A stretch of DNA of 64,000 nt from Cladocopium goreaui (GCA_947184155.2 CAMXCT020003146.1:456666-520665); one strand, 5' to 3'. Shown: positions 31,062 to 41,894, counted from the first letter of the stretch. Notes: a model not told the origin generated them from the letters alone. Numbers and translations: made by a program.

Positions 31062-31318
31062 ATGGAATGTTCGAATCCCCTAAAGGCCCCAAAGCATGTC
31101 GCCTCGCACAGCGGAAGCTGGGACGACTCCTGAGTCCTGCAGGATTTGGCTTCGCAGCTTGCAGCTGCCGAGGCAACGATGTTTTGCTCGTTGCAGTGAC
31201 AAAGAGTGCATGTTTTTTTTTGCATTTGGCATACCTACCTGCAGTATCACCCGGGTATGTAGATTCTCAACGGAAACATCTCACATGATCTGCAAATTGT
31301 CAGACCTGTTATCATTTT

Positions 31319-31391
31319 GGATGATTTTGGATGATTTTGGATGATTTTGGATGATTTTGGATGATTTTGGATGATTTTGGATGATTTTGGA
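31319..31391. repeat. ATGATTTTGG 10-bp satellite
   Basis: Seven perfect copies from 31321 to 31390. Confidence 0.9.
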
Positions 31392-31413
31392 TGGTGAATC
31401 TGTGGTGAATCAG

Positions 31414-31508
31414 CTACAGATCACGCGGACACTGGACCTGAGGCGCTTTCCTTAGCTCAAGCTCGGGAAGCAGATGCCTTGCAGCGGAAGCTGGAGGAAC
31501 TCCAGCAG
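31414..31508 (+). CDS. Giant-gene exon, coiled coil
   Basis: It follows GTGAATCAG and reads TDHADTGPEALSLAQARE, then ADALQRKLEELQQ. The donor is GTCATC. Confidence 0.65.
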
Positions 31509-31678
31509 GTCATCGCCAGTTTGCTGGGAGAGATGGGATGATAGGAATCCATCATAAACCATCAATGTGCATGCTCATCAATATCATCAATGTGTGTATG
31601 TTGCAGAATTTTCTAGAACTTCATAGATGTGTTAAGAATTGTTCAGATAATTCTTTGAAGACACTTCCAACCAGCCAG

Positions 31679-31777
31679 GCTCAAGCATCTCAAGCTGCCC
31701 CTGTGGTGGAAACCATCTCTCCTTATCGCGCTGCATCGGCAGAGCTGAATCAGCTCCGGCACGAGGAAACGAAAATG
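31679..31777 (+). CDS. Giant-gene exon, Ala/Gln-rich
   Basis: It follows CCAGCCAG and has 33 whole codons (AQASQAAPVVETISPYRAAS, then AELNQLRHEETKM). The donor is GTTGTG. Confidence 0.65.
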
Positions 31778-31844
31778 GTTGTGGGTTGGATAGGTTGTCC
31801 AATTGTGACACAACTCCATTATTATGATTTTATTATGTATGTGT

Positions 31845-32285
31845 ATACATGTTATCATTATTGTTATTATTGTTATTTGTTGCTGTTAGTGTTATTTTTA
31901 TTCCTATTATTATTATTATTGTTATTATTATCATTTATTATTATGATTATTATAATATACATATTAAACATGCACACGTATACACATACATATACACATA
32001 CATATACACACATATACACATACATATACACATACATATACACATACATATACACGTACATATACACGTACATATACATATACACATGTATGGAAACAAA
32101 AGGATCACCGATGATTGCGCCTTATATTAATCGTATCATATTACATTACATTACATTACATTATGTTATGTTATATTATATTATATTATATCATTATATT
32201 ATATTATATCATATCATATTATATTATATTATATTATATTACATTACATTATATTATATTATATTATATTATATTATAATTCAAC
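31845..32285. repeat. TTATTG, ATACACATACAT and ATTAT microsatellites
   Basis: Three adjacent simple-repeat blocks. Open frames through them are artefacts. Confidence 0.85.
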
Positions 32286-32632
32286 TGCCCAATTTGAAGG
32301 CCCTCCATGAGCCCGAAAATAGGATACTCAAGATCCCATGGGCGACTATTATCCCCATTTGGTGCTTGCTTTTGAGATAAGCACCAAATTCTTGACCCCA
32401 AATATGAACAGATTCAATACTAAACCAAGCCTCTTGCTGCGGGGTAGGGGAAAAGATCAAGGGGCAGCCTTCCAGACATGTGACGGTAGGAACCCAATCA
32501 AAGCTAAGGGAAATTAAGTGATAATCGTCTTGGGGGGTTCATGGTAGGTTTCAGCCTGTGCCAATGCTTCCCTTAGAGTGAAACATTAGGTGGTCTTTCC
32601 GCAAGACATGGTCATGCCTACAGATCCTCCAG
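32286..32632. other. Intron
   Basis: No exon or element recognised. Confidence 0.4.
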
Positions 32633-32689
32633 GTTGAAAGCTTGCGCCAGCGAGAAAGTGAGTTGACCCAAGGGAATTCTGCCTTGGAG
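32633..32689 (+). CDS. Giant-gene exon, coiled coil
   Basis: It follows GATCCTCCAG and reads VESLRQRESELTQGNSALE. The donor is either GCCACA at 32690 (phase 0) or an earlier consensus GTGAGT at 32658, which would leave one base. Confidence 0.55.
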
Positions 32690-32876
32690 GCCACATTTGG
32701 GTCTGGTTGCGGGTCAAATCATGGGGGGCTCTCCCAGGATCTGACCAGGAACTGTGCTTTTTGATCTGCCAGACTTGGACGTAATATTTACCAGAAAAAA
32801 AGAGGTTCCCCCAATTGTATATTTGATTCAAAACATGTGTTTTTCAATTTCCAGTGGAACCGACTCAAAAATATAC

Positions 32877-32990
32877 GTTTGTTTGAACATGGGATACCCA
32901 CAAATTTGATGGTTAGAGTCACCATTTCCTTACTTTAGATGGACTTTAGATGGCAATTTTGGGGGTATACCTCATTTTCAGACAAACCCA
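32877..32990. mobile_element. Family B element
   Basis: The left end CGTTTGTTTGAACATGGGAT is degraded; the right end CTCATTTTCAGACAAACCCA is intact. Confidence 0.65.
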
Positions 32991-33144
32991 ACTGGTAAAA
33001 TGGTCATGAGCTGATATGAGCTCAATGTTTAATGGCATTTCATGGGTAGAAAAATAGCGGCTGAAATAGTTTCTTAAAAAACAAACATGTTCTGCCGATG
33101 TTCCCCTTGACTTCCTGCAACTAGTAGGGAAGGGAATGATCCAG

Positions 33145-33195
33145 GTGAAAGCTGCGAGACTTCGGGAAAAGGCGGCGGAGGACTTGGAACGAGCC
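33145..33195 (+). CDS. Giant-gene exon, coiled coil
   Basis: It follows TGATCCAG and has 17 whole codons (VKAARLREKAAEDLERA). The donor is GTGCGC. Confidence 0.65.
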
Positions 33196-33815
33196 GTGCG
33201 CGGGGGCTGGGTGGTGGATGGGTTGTTGGGAGGTTCAACAAGGGGAAAAAAATAATTATATACACATACATATGTGTGTATATATATATATTAAATATTA
33301 TGTCTAGACTAGAGAATTATCAAAGACTTTGTAGATTCGGAACCCCCAAAAACGGGAACATATTAAATGTTTTGCAATTGCCAATGACATTTAGGATGGT
33401 TTGAATCATTGAAGCAATGGAACCACAATTTAAGTCAGAAGAAGTCTGCAAGTGGGCCACAATGTCTTCATCCTTCACCATTGGACCACATCGGACGGCA
33501 TCCATCATCGACAACCATTAAGGTGTCAACGCTCGACAGGTACCCTCCATTGATACAACCTGGTGGACTTGGCTGGATGAGCCACTCTTAAAGACGCATG
33601 GCCCAAAGATGCCGAATTGTCCATGGATTTTTCATGGGTCAATGGGTCAAAATGATTGCCAGCATTTTGGGGTCCTTTTTCAAATTGCAAAAAGGGATCC
33701 AAAAGTTTTATCACATAATCATAGAGGTGATCCCAACCATACGGGATTTATCACTAGATCCACCATCGATTTTTGGTTCACTTCACCGCACCGTTCAACC
33801 AGATCGACCAGCGCC
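33196..33815. other. Intron
   Basis: TA-rich run at 33260-33300. Open frames at 33409-33591 and 33598 onward lack splice support. Confidence 0.4.
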
Positions 33816-33818
33816 CAG

Positions 33819-33857
33819 GCTGGTGACACTTCTGGTGAAGTCGACTTGCCTGCGAAG
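33819..33857 (+). CDS. Giant-gene exon
   Basis: It follows GCGCCCAG and reads AGDTSGEVDLPAK with donor GTCCTT. It could extend to VLRFAPAGN with donor GTGCGA, also in phase. Confidence 0.5.
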
Positions 33858-33859
33858 GT

Positions 33860-34640
33860 CCTTCGCTTTGCACCTGCTGGCAACGTGCGAATCTCATGAT
33901 CTCATGAACTTGCTCTATGCAGTTGTGGCAGCTTTATCATGCCTTATAGAAAAAATTGAAAAGCTTACAAAAGATTTGGTGGTTGACGTGTTCTTCCATT
34001 CGCCTCCCCTTGTGCTTGTAATTAATTTTCAAAGCATTTGATCTGGGTACTTACAGAAGCTTTAGGCACTTCTGCGCTCCTGCTTTTGGCTCAACAGTGT
34101 GCGGGTTGGGATTATTTTATTGAAGATGTCCAAGCCGGATTCTTAGCAGTTGATGCACTTGTTTTATTGGCAGTTCTTCTTATTGTTATTTTTTGTTTTT
34201 ATGGCGATTATTTTATTATGTTGTTGTTGTTTTTTTCCAGTTGATTCACTTTCTTCCAGGGTATCTTTTCATTTGTGCGTACTGAGGGATGGCACAATCG
34301 CCATCCGCAGCGGCAACACAACCAGGAGGTTTAAGGCCCCCGCAAGGGAAGATTCTCAGCCCCACCTTTGGAAGATATCCTATTGGGACATGGCCCAATT
34401 TGACATTCTATTTACTTCTGAAAATGTATATGCACAAGTGCACACATATGCTTACATCTCTCTCTCTCTATACATATATAGATAATATATATATATAATA
34501 TATACCTATATACATAAAGAAAAAAAAAAATATATGCATATGCATATGCATATGCGTATACATAGACATATAGTTATACAGTATTACCCCATAGTATGTA
34601 CATGTATCTCTACACAACTGCAAGCGCACACCAGAGTCGC
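33860..34640. other. Intron with possible exon near 34300
   Basis: 34289-34440 is open in two frames (one reads AQSPSAAATQPGGLRPPQGK). The splice borders are unclear, so it is not called. TA and TGCATA microsatellites lie at 34480-34560. Confidence 0.35.
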
Positions 34641-34642
34641 AG

Positions 34643-34699
34643 GCATCCTTGGCTGGCAGCCGCAATACAGAGTTCTTGAAGCTCGTGGAGCGAACGGAG
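34643..34699 (+). CDS. Giant-gene exon
   Basis: It follows GAGTCGCAG and reads ASLAGSRNTEFLKLVERTE. The donor is GCACCC at 34700, or an internal GTGGAG at 34685; both are phase 0. Confidence 0.5.
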
Positions 34700-34799
34700 G
34701 CACCCCGCCATCTGAACTGATCCAAGGATTTTGCCGAGTTCGCCCATTGGAATTGGGAGTGATGTACATCGTTTTCAGATAAAACTTCATGATTGGTAA

Positions 34800-35860
34800 G
34801 AATTTGATGGGTAAGCTTTGATGGTTTAATGACTACGAATTGGCGCTACTTTTTTCACTCAAATGTCTTGTTCTTTCCATAGTTACATGGGATGATGGTT
34901 GCCACTGACGCAATATTCTTGGATTTGGTACGGTTTGGTGATTATTTAGGGATGGTTCAAACTAATTACTCCCCAAAAATGGATTCAGATCCATTAAAAT
35001 CAACCTATGCATGGGTGCATTTGGACCCCAATTTTGGCACATACCCAATTTAGGGGTTGGCATTCAACTTTGAAAATTGATTTTTGGGATGCGCTTCTGT
35101 TTGATCCATTCCAGTCGTGGTGAATTTGCTGTCAACAGATGATCTTGATGGCCTAGGGCAAAACTCCAAAACCTCAAAACAGCACCATACTTTTCCTGGA
35201 TATTCTCTTTGGCGTGCGGTTTCTTCCTCTGCTTCCGCTGCTGGTGGACTTGCTGGGACATGCGCAATGCAGACGTCAAGGTGAGTTGGCCCCAAAAGAT
35301 AGCTCTGAAAGTGAGGATAAAGTGGGGCAGGTGAAACTGGTCACTTCATTTCCTGCAATCTTAGATCACAAACTTAAAGTCAATGCTGCCGTTGTCGAAG
35401 AAATTTAGCCTTGCCATCAGGGTGCCTTCCAATCGGGAGATGACACAGCCGTCGAGGACAACTTGAGGGTGCAGTTGAGGTTGTAACGCAGCAACCAGTC
35501 GTCATCCTGCCATCGACCGTGGCCACCAGGAAGTGAGAAGAATCCTGGCAGATGTGCGACAGCAGTACGATCAAGTGCACCTGGAATCTGAGAGAAGGGA
35601 GGCGCAGCCGTGAATGCCTGCTGTTGTTAAAGTATATATATATATATACATAATTAAACTATATATATATATAATTAAACTATATATATATAATTAAACT
35701 ATATATATATATAATTATATATATAATTATATATATACATATTATAATGTTCATGATCTATATAGTATCATCACGTTGTAGAATGTTATATAGTCATGTT
35801 ATGTATACAATTGTATTGTATTCTTCATACAATACATACAGATTCTTGAATTGATTATGA
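34800..35860. other. Intron with TA microsatellite
   Basis: A TA/AATTA repeat array lies at 35630-35740. A consensus donor GTGAGT at 35281 hints at an exon ending there, but its frame could not be fixed. Confidence 0.4.
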
Positions 35861-35867
35861 CAAAAAG

Positions 35868-35960
35868 GCCGAGATCGTGAAGCTGCGCGAGCAGATCCGA
35901 GTGGCAGATCGGAGTCACGGTTATGGGGCAGATGAGTCGTCCAAGAAGGAGGACCAGCTG
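35868..35960 (+). CDS. Giant-gene exon or terminal exon
   Basis: It follows ACAAAAAG and reads AEIVKLREQIRVADRSHGYG, then ADESSKKEDQL, then TAG at 35961. Either the TAG is a genuine end of one gene, or the exon ends at GTGGCA (35901) and the chain continues. Confidence 0.6.
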
Positions 35961-35964
35961 TAGG

Positions 35965-36470
35965 AAAGATGGGCCAGGAACAGCTGTTTTTTGTCCATTT
36001 TAGTCTATTTTGTATAGATTATGTATTATGTATTGTATGTGTATATATATATATATACATATCCCCTGTATGATGACGACATATATGTATGTATATATAT
36101 ATATTATTATATATATATAATGTATAGATTATATATTCATGTTAGTAGAGCAATAGGATCCACCACCCCGACATTTACCATAAATGGGTGGTATAAAGCA
36201 GAAACATATGAGTGGTGCATTGTTGCTTTACCAACATTATATTACATGTATATATATATATGTATATGTACATTCTGTATGATGACTATATGTATGTATA
36301 TATATCATATGCTACCCCCTGCTGAGCCTGCTGAGCTGTTCAAGATTTTGTCGAAAATAGACTAAGAACTTGAAGTTATGTTTGTTTCAAAAACAAACCC
36401 TACATCCACGGGTTAATCACCATTTTCCATAGTAAGATGGCTTTTTTTCGGTGTCTCCCCTTTTCAAAAG
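35965..36470. other. Intron or intergenic, TA-rich
   Basis: TATATA/TGTATATA runs at 36040-36130 and 36250-36310; no gene seen. Confidence 0.4.
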
Positions 36471-36474
36471 CTGT

Positions 36475-36539
36475 CAAGTGCGGTCTGAGCTCCAGGACTC
36501 CTGTCATGCAATCGACAAGCAGCTACAAGAAACCACCAA
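36475..36539 (+). CDS. Giant-gene exon
   Basis: It reads SELQDSCHAIDKQLQETTK, coiled-coil-like. The acceptor is probably CTGTCAAG at about 36478; the donor is uncertain (GCGGCT at 36541). Confidence 0.45.
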
Positions 36540-36637
36540 GGCGGCTGAATTTGACGCTTCCTGTGTTCTGGGGGACCCAGAGGGGGACCCAAAAAATCCC
36601 ATGGAAATCACTGCAGGGCACCCCATGGATCCCCAAG

Positions 36638-36708
36638 GCATTGGTCGAAGCCAAGACGTCCAAGAAGGTGTACACCCACATGTGTGAAAGGACTGCGCTG
36701 GAAACCTG
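36638..36708 (+). CDS. Giant-gene exon
   Basis: It follows ATCCCCAAG and reads ALVEAKTSKKVYTHMCERTA and onward, with donor GTTATT. The leftover TG joins C of the next exon to give Cys. Confidence 0.55.
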
Positions 36709-36986
36709 GTTATTGTAGGGCTTCATACTACCTGGGTCATTGCGGATTATTATGACCCATTATAGGGAAACGTATCAACCAAACGTGTCTTCTGGGATCT
36801 TTGGTCTTCAACAGACTCTGAGCATGTCATCTGGTTGTGTTCAATGATTTGTCGCCTTTTCGAAGTGGATCTTTTTTGCATCCAGATGATACTGATAGCT
36901 GGTCGCTATGTGTGAATCAGTTTGGTAATATGGATCAGTTATTGACATAAATGGATCAATTATAATGCCTCTACAATCATCGACAG

Positions 36987-37119
36987 CTGGTTGTCCACTG
37001 AAAATTCTTCCGCTGAAGTTCCGCCTGCGCGCCGAAAAAATGTCGCCACCAGGATCACGAAAGAACAGGCGCTCTTGAAAGAAAAGTTGCTCTTGATGGA
37101 GGCATTGCAACACCCATCA
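36987..37119 (+). CDS. Giant-gene exon, coiled coil
   Basis: It follows CATCGACAG and reads WLSTENSSAEVPPARRKN, then TKEQALLKEKLLLMEALQ. The donor is GTTCAA at 37120. The phase matches the previous exon. Confidence 0.65.
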
Positions 37120-37237
37120 GTTCAATGCAATGAGAGAGTAGGGTCTCAATGCAATGATCCACTTTCGGCGCCTCGCAACAGGCTCATTTGCAGAGAAAGT
37201 CTGCAGAATCCCAAAGAAAGGCTTGAACAGCTGTATC

Positions 37238-37347
37238 AGATATGGCAGTGTGTCAAAACCTTGTACCCCTGGTGAACATCAAAATAGCTGGTAAATGGAT
37301 GTTCATTCCCCTAAAAATGTATCTATAGGTATTGACCCATACTCATA
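37238..37347 (-). mobile_element. Family F dispersed element, reverse copy
   Basis: The reverse complement of the elements at 40576 and 51588 (shared GATGTTCAT.CC and CAAAACC.TGTACCCC). About 110 bp, without long terminal inverted repeats. Confidence 0.75.
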
Positions 37348-37421
37348 TGGAACCATGTGGCATTGGTAGATGTTGCTGACAGGCCACTGTTGCTGCTTGA
37401 GACTGGAGCAATCCCCTGCAG

Positions 37422-37490
37422 GTTGCCGTTCAAGAACGTTTGGTGCGCAAGGGAGCCCAATGTTCGCAGGCGCTGGACTCAGGGAATCCA
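37422..37490 (+). CDS. Giant-gene exon
   Basis: It follows CCCTGCAG and reads VAVQERLVRKGAQCSQALDS and onward. The donor is GTTGAA at 37491. Confidence 0.55.
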
Positions 37491-37530
37491 GTTGAAATTC
37501 AACCACAACTGGGGATGGATCAAAACCTAC

Positions 37531-37646
37531 TACCCTCTGGTAAACTAACAGTTTGCTATTGAAAATGGCAATTTATAGTGGATTTTCATGGATTTTCCCA
37601 TTAAAAATGGTGATTTTCCATAGCTATGTTAAATTACCAGAGGGTA
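37531..37646. mobile_element. Family A element
   Basis: TACCCTCTGGTAAACTAACA at the left and TTAAATTACCAGAGGGTA at the right. The inner part carries a small duplication (GGATTTTCATGGATTTTCCC). Confidence 0.85.
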
Positions 37647-37892
37647 TCATATTTGGGGATATTTGGGGAATAAACATTCATTAACAAAGGGTGCCTAGGT
37701 TTCCAGGGTTTTCATAGCCATGACACTTCAATGCTTTTGGTACTGAAGATGTCCATGTTTGAGTCATACTCGAGTGAACAAGTTGCGGTGGAATTCAATC
37801 AGACCGCCTTTGAACAAGGAAGCGAGCCATGAAAATCACCTGAGCATAGTCGAATGCAAATGATTCTGGTGTCAGCTGATTTGCCCTGGCAG

Positions 37893-37945
37893 GACTTGGA
37901 CATCCTTGAGCAAGATGTTGAGCATGAAAGAGTGGTGCTCCACAA
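37893..37945 (+). CDS. Giant-gene exon
   Basis: It follows CCCTGGCAG and reads DLDILEQDVEHERVVLH with donor GTTTGG. The leftover AA plus A of the next exon gives Lys. Confidence 0.6.
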
Positions 37946-38202
37946 GTTTGGAAGTGCTTCGGGGAAACTGAACATTTTGATAAGTTTGAGGGTCCCTAAT
38001 TTCGGAACATATATTGTAAGATTTAGCATTTTGGAACACTGTTTGTTTCTAAGTGAGAACTAGTGGAACACTGTTTCCCCACCCAAAGCATTCTGTTGGC
38101 TAGCATCAAGCCAAGTTACAACGTAGGTTAATTCACAACATTTTTGCTTGTATGAATGAACCGTTCAAGTAGCGAAAGATGAACTTGAACCAAACATCTC
38201 AG

Positions 38203-38285
38203 AGAACTTGACAGCAAATGTGTTGAGGTACGGGAAGATGCTCTGGCGAAGATGGCATTATGCCTTCAGGCGAAGATTGAAGCAG
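38203..38285 (+). CDS. Giant-gene exon, coiled coil
   Basis: It follows CATCTCAG and reads ELDSKCVEVREDALAKMALC, then LQAKIEA. The donor is the consensus GTGAGC. The phase matches both neighbours. The same frame stays open and coding-like for 24 more codons, so a retained or longer form is possible. Confidence 0.65.
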
Positions 38286-38520
38286 GTGAGCGACGCAACA
38301 AGTTCGAGGAATGGCGACACGAGGCACGACGTTGTGCGAAAGACTCGACGTTGTTTGGGAAGTTGTTTTTGGGCGTGAGAATGTGCCAGAATGGCATTCA
38401 GACTGGGATTCAATACTGAGTGTTGGTTTCATATTTCACATGTTTCAATTGTTCATCTTACCGTGAGCTCGTCTTGATCCCGATAAACTATAGAACTCTG
38501 TTTGGATTGGCCCCCCCAAG

Positions 38521-38630
38521 CAGAATCTTCATCAAATCCAACTGATCACAGTGCAGCTGATCAGGTTGCTCTTGACGCAGCAAATGAAGCCTTCAATGCT
38601 TCAGCGGGTCGTCTTCGAAAGCTCTATGCG
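38521..38630 (+). CDS. Giant-gene exon
   Basis: It follows CCCCAAG. The chosen frame is SNPTDHSAADQVALDAANEA, then FNASAGRLRKLYA, with donor GTGCGG. A second frame is also fully open over the same bases. Confidence 0.6.
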
Positions 38631-38744
38631 GTGCGGATTTCTGTTTGATCACTAGGTCACCAGGTGGTGCCTTTCAAAACACAAAAAATAATGAAAAATA
38701 GATAAAAATAGGAAGTTTGATACAGTAGGACAAAGTCATGCACA

Positions 38745-38830
38745 GGGTTTGTCTTAAACTTGGGTTTTCATGTTCATCCATTGGTTAAGCCCTGTGAACA
38801 TGTCCAATTGTGGGTCCCCATTTTCAGACA
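38745..38830. mobile_element. Family B element that may provide a 3' splice site
   Basis: The left end is GGGTTTGTCTTAAACTTGGG and the right end CCCCATTTTCAGAC. Directly after its TTTTCAG comes a coiled-coil-like reading (DASMDQQLSMYQQH) ending at a consensus donor, GTAAGG, at 38883. Confidence 0.6.
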
Positions 38831-39015
38831 TCCATGCCGATGCATCAATGGATCAGCAGCTTTCCATGTATCAACAGCACATGTAAGGTGGAAAAGCTTG
38901 CTGGGAACTGCCTGCAGAAAGTCACCTTCGAACAGGCTCCTGTTCAATGTCTCGTTTTTTAGTTTCACTGTATCTGAAGTATCTAAAGATGGAGATTGGA
39001 ACTGCTTGTCTACAA

Positions 39016-39131
39016 GGTGGTGCCCCATAGTTAGCTAAGTTGGTTTATAACTCCCATAACTATGGTTTATGGCAAATAGAACTATAGTTAATGGGGTTTA
39101 TAAACCAACTTATAACTGGGGGGCACCATCC
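39016..39131. mobile_element. Inverted-repeat element E
   Basis: GGTGGTGCCCC...AAGTTGGTTTATAA at the left is mirrored by TTATAAACCAACTTATAACT...GGGGCACCATCC at the right. One copy in the window. Confidence 0.75.
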
Positions 39132-39463
39132 TGCAACATCATACCCAAATTCTTAGCTCAGCTCTGGAACCTTGTTGAGCTACCCGTACCTGGCGTACCT
39201 GTCCAGGTGGAAAGGTCCCAAAACACCGAGGACGGTTTCCAAAAGATCCGGGAGGCGTGCTGATGCCCGTTGACTAGCACGTTGTCTCGGAATTGGGTAG
39301 CGAAATGAGATGAAATTACTAAACCTTCCAAAATAGATTTAACATATATTAACATATTAGAATGGACCACAAGTTCCTGTATACTCGTTGTTCTCTTTCC
39401 ATGCTCGAGAGATACTGGGAACCGGGGTCAAGTCATCGAGTCTTCCGACGGAAATTTGTGCAG

Positions 39464-39541
39464 GTGACCGGTTTGGCAGATGTCATGGATATCGTGCACA
39501 AGCGCATCACTCAGAAAATCTCACAGCCAAAGTTATCCAAA
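39464..39541 (+). CDS. Giant-gene exon
   Basis: It follows TTTGTGCAG and has 26 whole codons (VTGLADVMDIVHKRITQKIS...). The donor is GTTGGA. Confidence 0.6.
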
Positions 39542-39627
39542 GTTGGAAATAGCTGGGCCACTTCTGCAGTATCTTCCAACCTGTTTTCAGCCCTGCCATG
39601 GTTCCCAGACGTGAACCCTCCTCAAAG

Positions 39628-39685
39628 GTTCTTGAACCGCGATGTCGAGCATGAGCAGCTCAAGAGTTCGGTGAAGGAAGCCGAG
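39628..39685 (+). CDS. Giant-gene exon, coiled coil
   Basis: It follows CCTCAAAG and reads FLNRDVEHEQLKSSVKEAE with donor GTCCCC. Confidence 0.6.
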
Positions 39686-39832
39686 GTCCCCTTAAGCCTG
39701 GAAAAGAGTGGGAACTGGAGGTTTTTGACTCATGAGAATGAGTCATGATTCTGCGAACCTACGTGAACCTACTGTCGCACAAATGGCAGAAACATGCAGA
39801 AACACACTGACTAACCAGCACTATTTGACCAG

Positions 39833-39914
39833 ATGCGCCTGGATACCTTGCGGGAGCAGTTCGAGCGCTTCAAACGCGACACCGATGGCCAGCTGCTTAG
39901 GACTTGCCAGTGCG
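39833..39914 (+). CDS. Giant-gene exon, coiled coil
   Basis: It follows TTTGACCAG and reads MRLDTLREQFERFKRDTDGQ and onward. The donor is uncertain (GTAGAG at 39915). Confidence 0.6.
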
Positions 39915-40389
39915 GTAGAGGTTTAGTATAGGGTATACCCATGTATACCCCCCAATATGGGATGATTTAATATGAGGTTTACCATGGTTTACCACAGTTG
40001 AGAGTCGTGTTGCGGCTTGATGTGAAACACCAGGCATCACCTTTGACACCGACACTTCGGGAAAGTCTAGGTCCATCTACCTGGAGGTGGCAGCATGGCC
40101 TGATCGATGCAAACAAAAAACGATCATATGTATACAATTGTGTATGTATATATATATATATGTACATACGTATATATATATATATACGTACGTACGTATA
40201 TCTGTGCTGATAAAGTTCAACTATGTGAGGCAAACATGCAGATAGCATGTCTGGTGGCAGTGACGCCCACTCCGCCACTTTTTGTAGATACTTTTGGGAT
40301 CTTGGTACTTTTACGCTATGTAAATATGATAACATATGTGCATTCATGTCGCCTGGGAAAGTCTGGAATTCTAGTGTCGAAATCGGCAG

Positions 40390-40467
40390 GTAGAGGATCA
40401 TGAGGCCAAGCTGAACCTCTGCCAAAAGGAGCCGAACTCGACCTGTTCTCTGGATCCTGACCTCCAA
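40390..40467 (+). CDS. Giant-gene exon
   Basis: It follows AATCGGCAG and reads VEDHEAKLNLCQKEPNSTCS and onward, with donor GTCGTT. 26 whole codons. Confidence 0.55.
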
Positions 40468-40496
40468 GTCGTTGGATTTGCCGTTGTTTTTCGCAG

Positions 40497-40541
40497 GAGC
40501 ACGAGCAAAGCCGGGACAAGCTCCAACAAAGCACTTTGCAG
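40497..40541 (+). CDS. Giant-gene exon with non-GT donor
   Basis: It follows TTTTTCGCAG and reads EHEQSRDKLQQSTLQ. No GT occurs before the in-frame stop at about 40566, so the donor is probably GCATGG. Confidence 0.55.
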
Positions 40542-40575
40542 GCATGGAAAAGCATTGAAAAGCAATGAAAGGTAT

Positions 40576-40690
40576 ATGGGTATGGATCAATACCTATGAA
40601 AATACCATTTTTAGTGGGATGAACATCCATAAATCCCAGCTATTTTGATGTGAACTACAGGGGTACAAGGTTTTGACACACTGCCATATC
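40576..40690 (+). mobile_element. Family F dispersed element
   Basis: ATGGGTATGGATCAATACCT to CACTGCCATATC. About 85% alike by eye to the copy at 51588 and to the reverse copy at 37238. Confidence 0.75.
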
Positions 40691-40875
40691 ATGGTCTATC
40701 ATTAAAAGTAATGATAGTAATGAAAAGTCATGAAAGGCAGTCGTGCACAGATACTCTTTGTGCGAAGTCCGAGAGAGCCATGAAAGGCATGAACAATCCA
40801 AACTTCGATGAAAAAGTGTTCATCAATTTTGAAGTTAGAGTGAGGGCCTCTCTTTCATTGCCATTTTCTTGACAG

Positions 40876-40938
40876 GTGGAACACATGAAGCGTTGGGCCA
40901 ATCGCATGGGCCGGTCCCTTTCAATGTTTGAGGAGCAG
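40876..40938 (+). CDS. Giant-gene exon
   Basis: It follows CTTGACAG and reads VEHMKRWANRMGRSLSMFEE and one more residue. The donor is not clear. Confidence 0.55.
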
Positions 40939-41446
40939 ATTTGTTGTTTTTGCGACAGTCATCGATTTGTTTAGATCGAAATGCCATTTCATCAATAATA
41001 ACTCCCGTTGACTCCCATGTTTTTTTTGACCGGATTTTGTTAGGGGTTTTATGACCTTCTCCTCCAGCTTTGCAGTTGAAGTTGAAAACTAGGTTATTCC
41101 AGGTAAGTTGCATCGTTCACAGCGAGGATTGCGTCCGTGTGGAAAAGCCCTCGGATCTTCCCGTGCTGTGCTAAATGGCAACAAATCTGGAAACACGAGT
41201 CATTTGATCGGTGATGTTAAGTGATGTTGTTAAACTACCTCAAATGCTGTGCTAAATTAGTTAAGTGATGTTAAGTGATGTTAAGTGTTGGATCGGTCCC
41301 GTCGACATGCTAAAAGTGACCCCTCGACGTGCCAGAAGTGATGTTTGCTGTACAAAAGTTCGTTCTGGCATGTCGGCGGGCCTGGTTTCAGTTAAGTGTC
41401 AGTAAGCCTTACTGGTAGGAAGGTGTTTGCTTGTTATGCCGTGCAG

Positions 41447-41527
41447 TGTGAGGTGTTCTATCAGCAAATGCAGAGAGCCGTGGACAAATTCATTGCCCAC
41501 ATCGTCCAGCAGATTTCCTCTGGCAAG
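41447..41527 (+). CDS. Giant-gene exon
   Basis: It follows GCCGTGCAG and has 27 whole codons (CEVFYQQMQRAVDKFIAHIV...). The donor is GTGCCT. Confidence 0.65.
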
Positions 41528-41811
41528 GTGCCTGTGCAGGATCTGAGCAATGGAATTTCTGGTGGACTTCCAGATGGATACGATGGATAGAGTGAGATTG
41601 CTTAAGTCTGAAGGTCAGTGGTTGGTGATTTCAACATGTTTCAAATATTTCTTCGCAGTCTTTGGGGATGATGATGATGATGATGATGATCCCTAATGAC
41701 ATGTCGGAAATTATGATGAAATGATGATGCCTTTTTTTTAGATTGATGATTATGACATACATCAAGTTTTCTGCCATGTTTTTTCATGGGTTTTTCATCC
41801 ACCCCACCAAG

Positions 41812-41894
41812 CAGCCGTCGGTCGAAAAGGTGCAGAGGAAGAACATGTCTCAAGTGGCCAGCAAGGAGTACCACGAGGCCATCCCAGGAGTCAC
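41812..41894 (+). CDS. Giant-gene exon
   Basis: It follows CACCAAG and reads QPSVEKVQRKNMSQVASKEY and onward, with consensus donor GTAAGC. The leftover AC plus C of the next exon gives Thr. Confidence 0.65.

Larger units (their letters stand above)
30515..31405. other. 3' flank of the nested gene and intron remainder
   Basis: It holds the palindromic element at 30961-31061 and a 10-bp satellite at 31319-31391. Short open frames at 30690-30908 and 31067-31290 have no ATG or splice support. Confidence 0.4.

Noticed and set aside
30913-31080. GATTCGAATCC- and GTTCGAATCC-like strings suggesting tRNA T-arms
   Set aside because: No acceptor stem, D-arm or anticodon arm could be folded around either; they flank palindromic element D.
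34080-34095. TTTTGGCTCAACAG resembling the end of the dinoflagellate spliced leader
   Set aside because: Only the last part matches and no SL gene context or full 22-nt leader is present.
41812-41877. GC donor after GAG at 41878
   Set aside because: A consensus GTAAGC at 41895 gives a phase that fits the next exon, so a GT donor is more likely.
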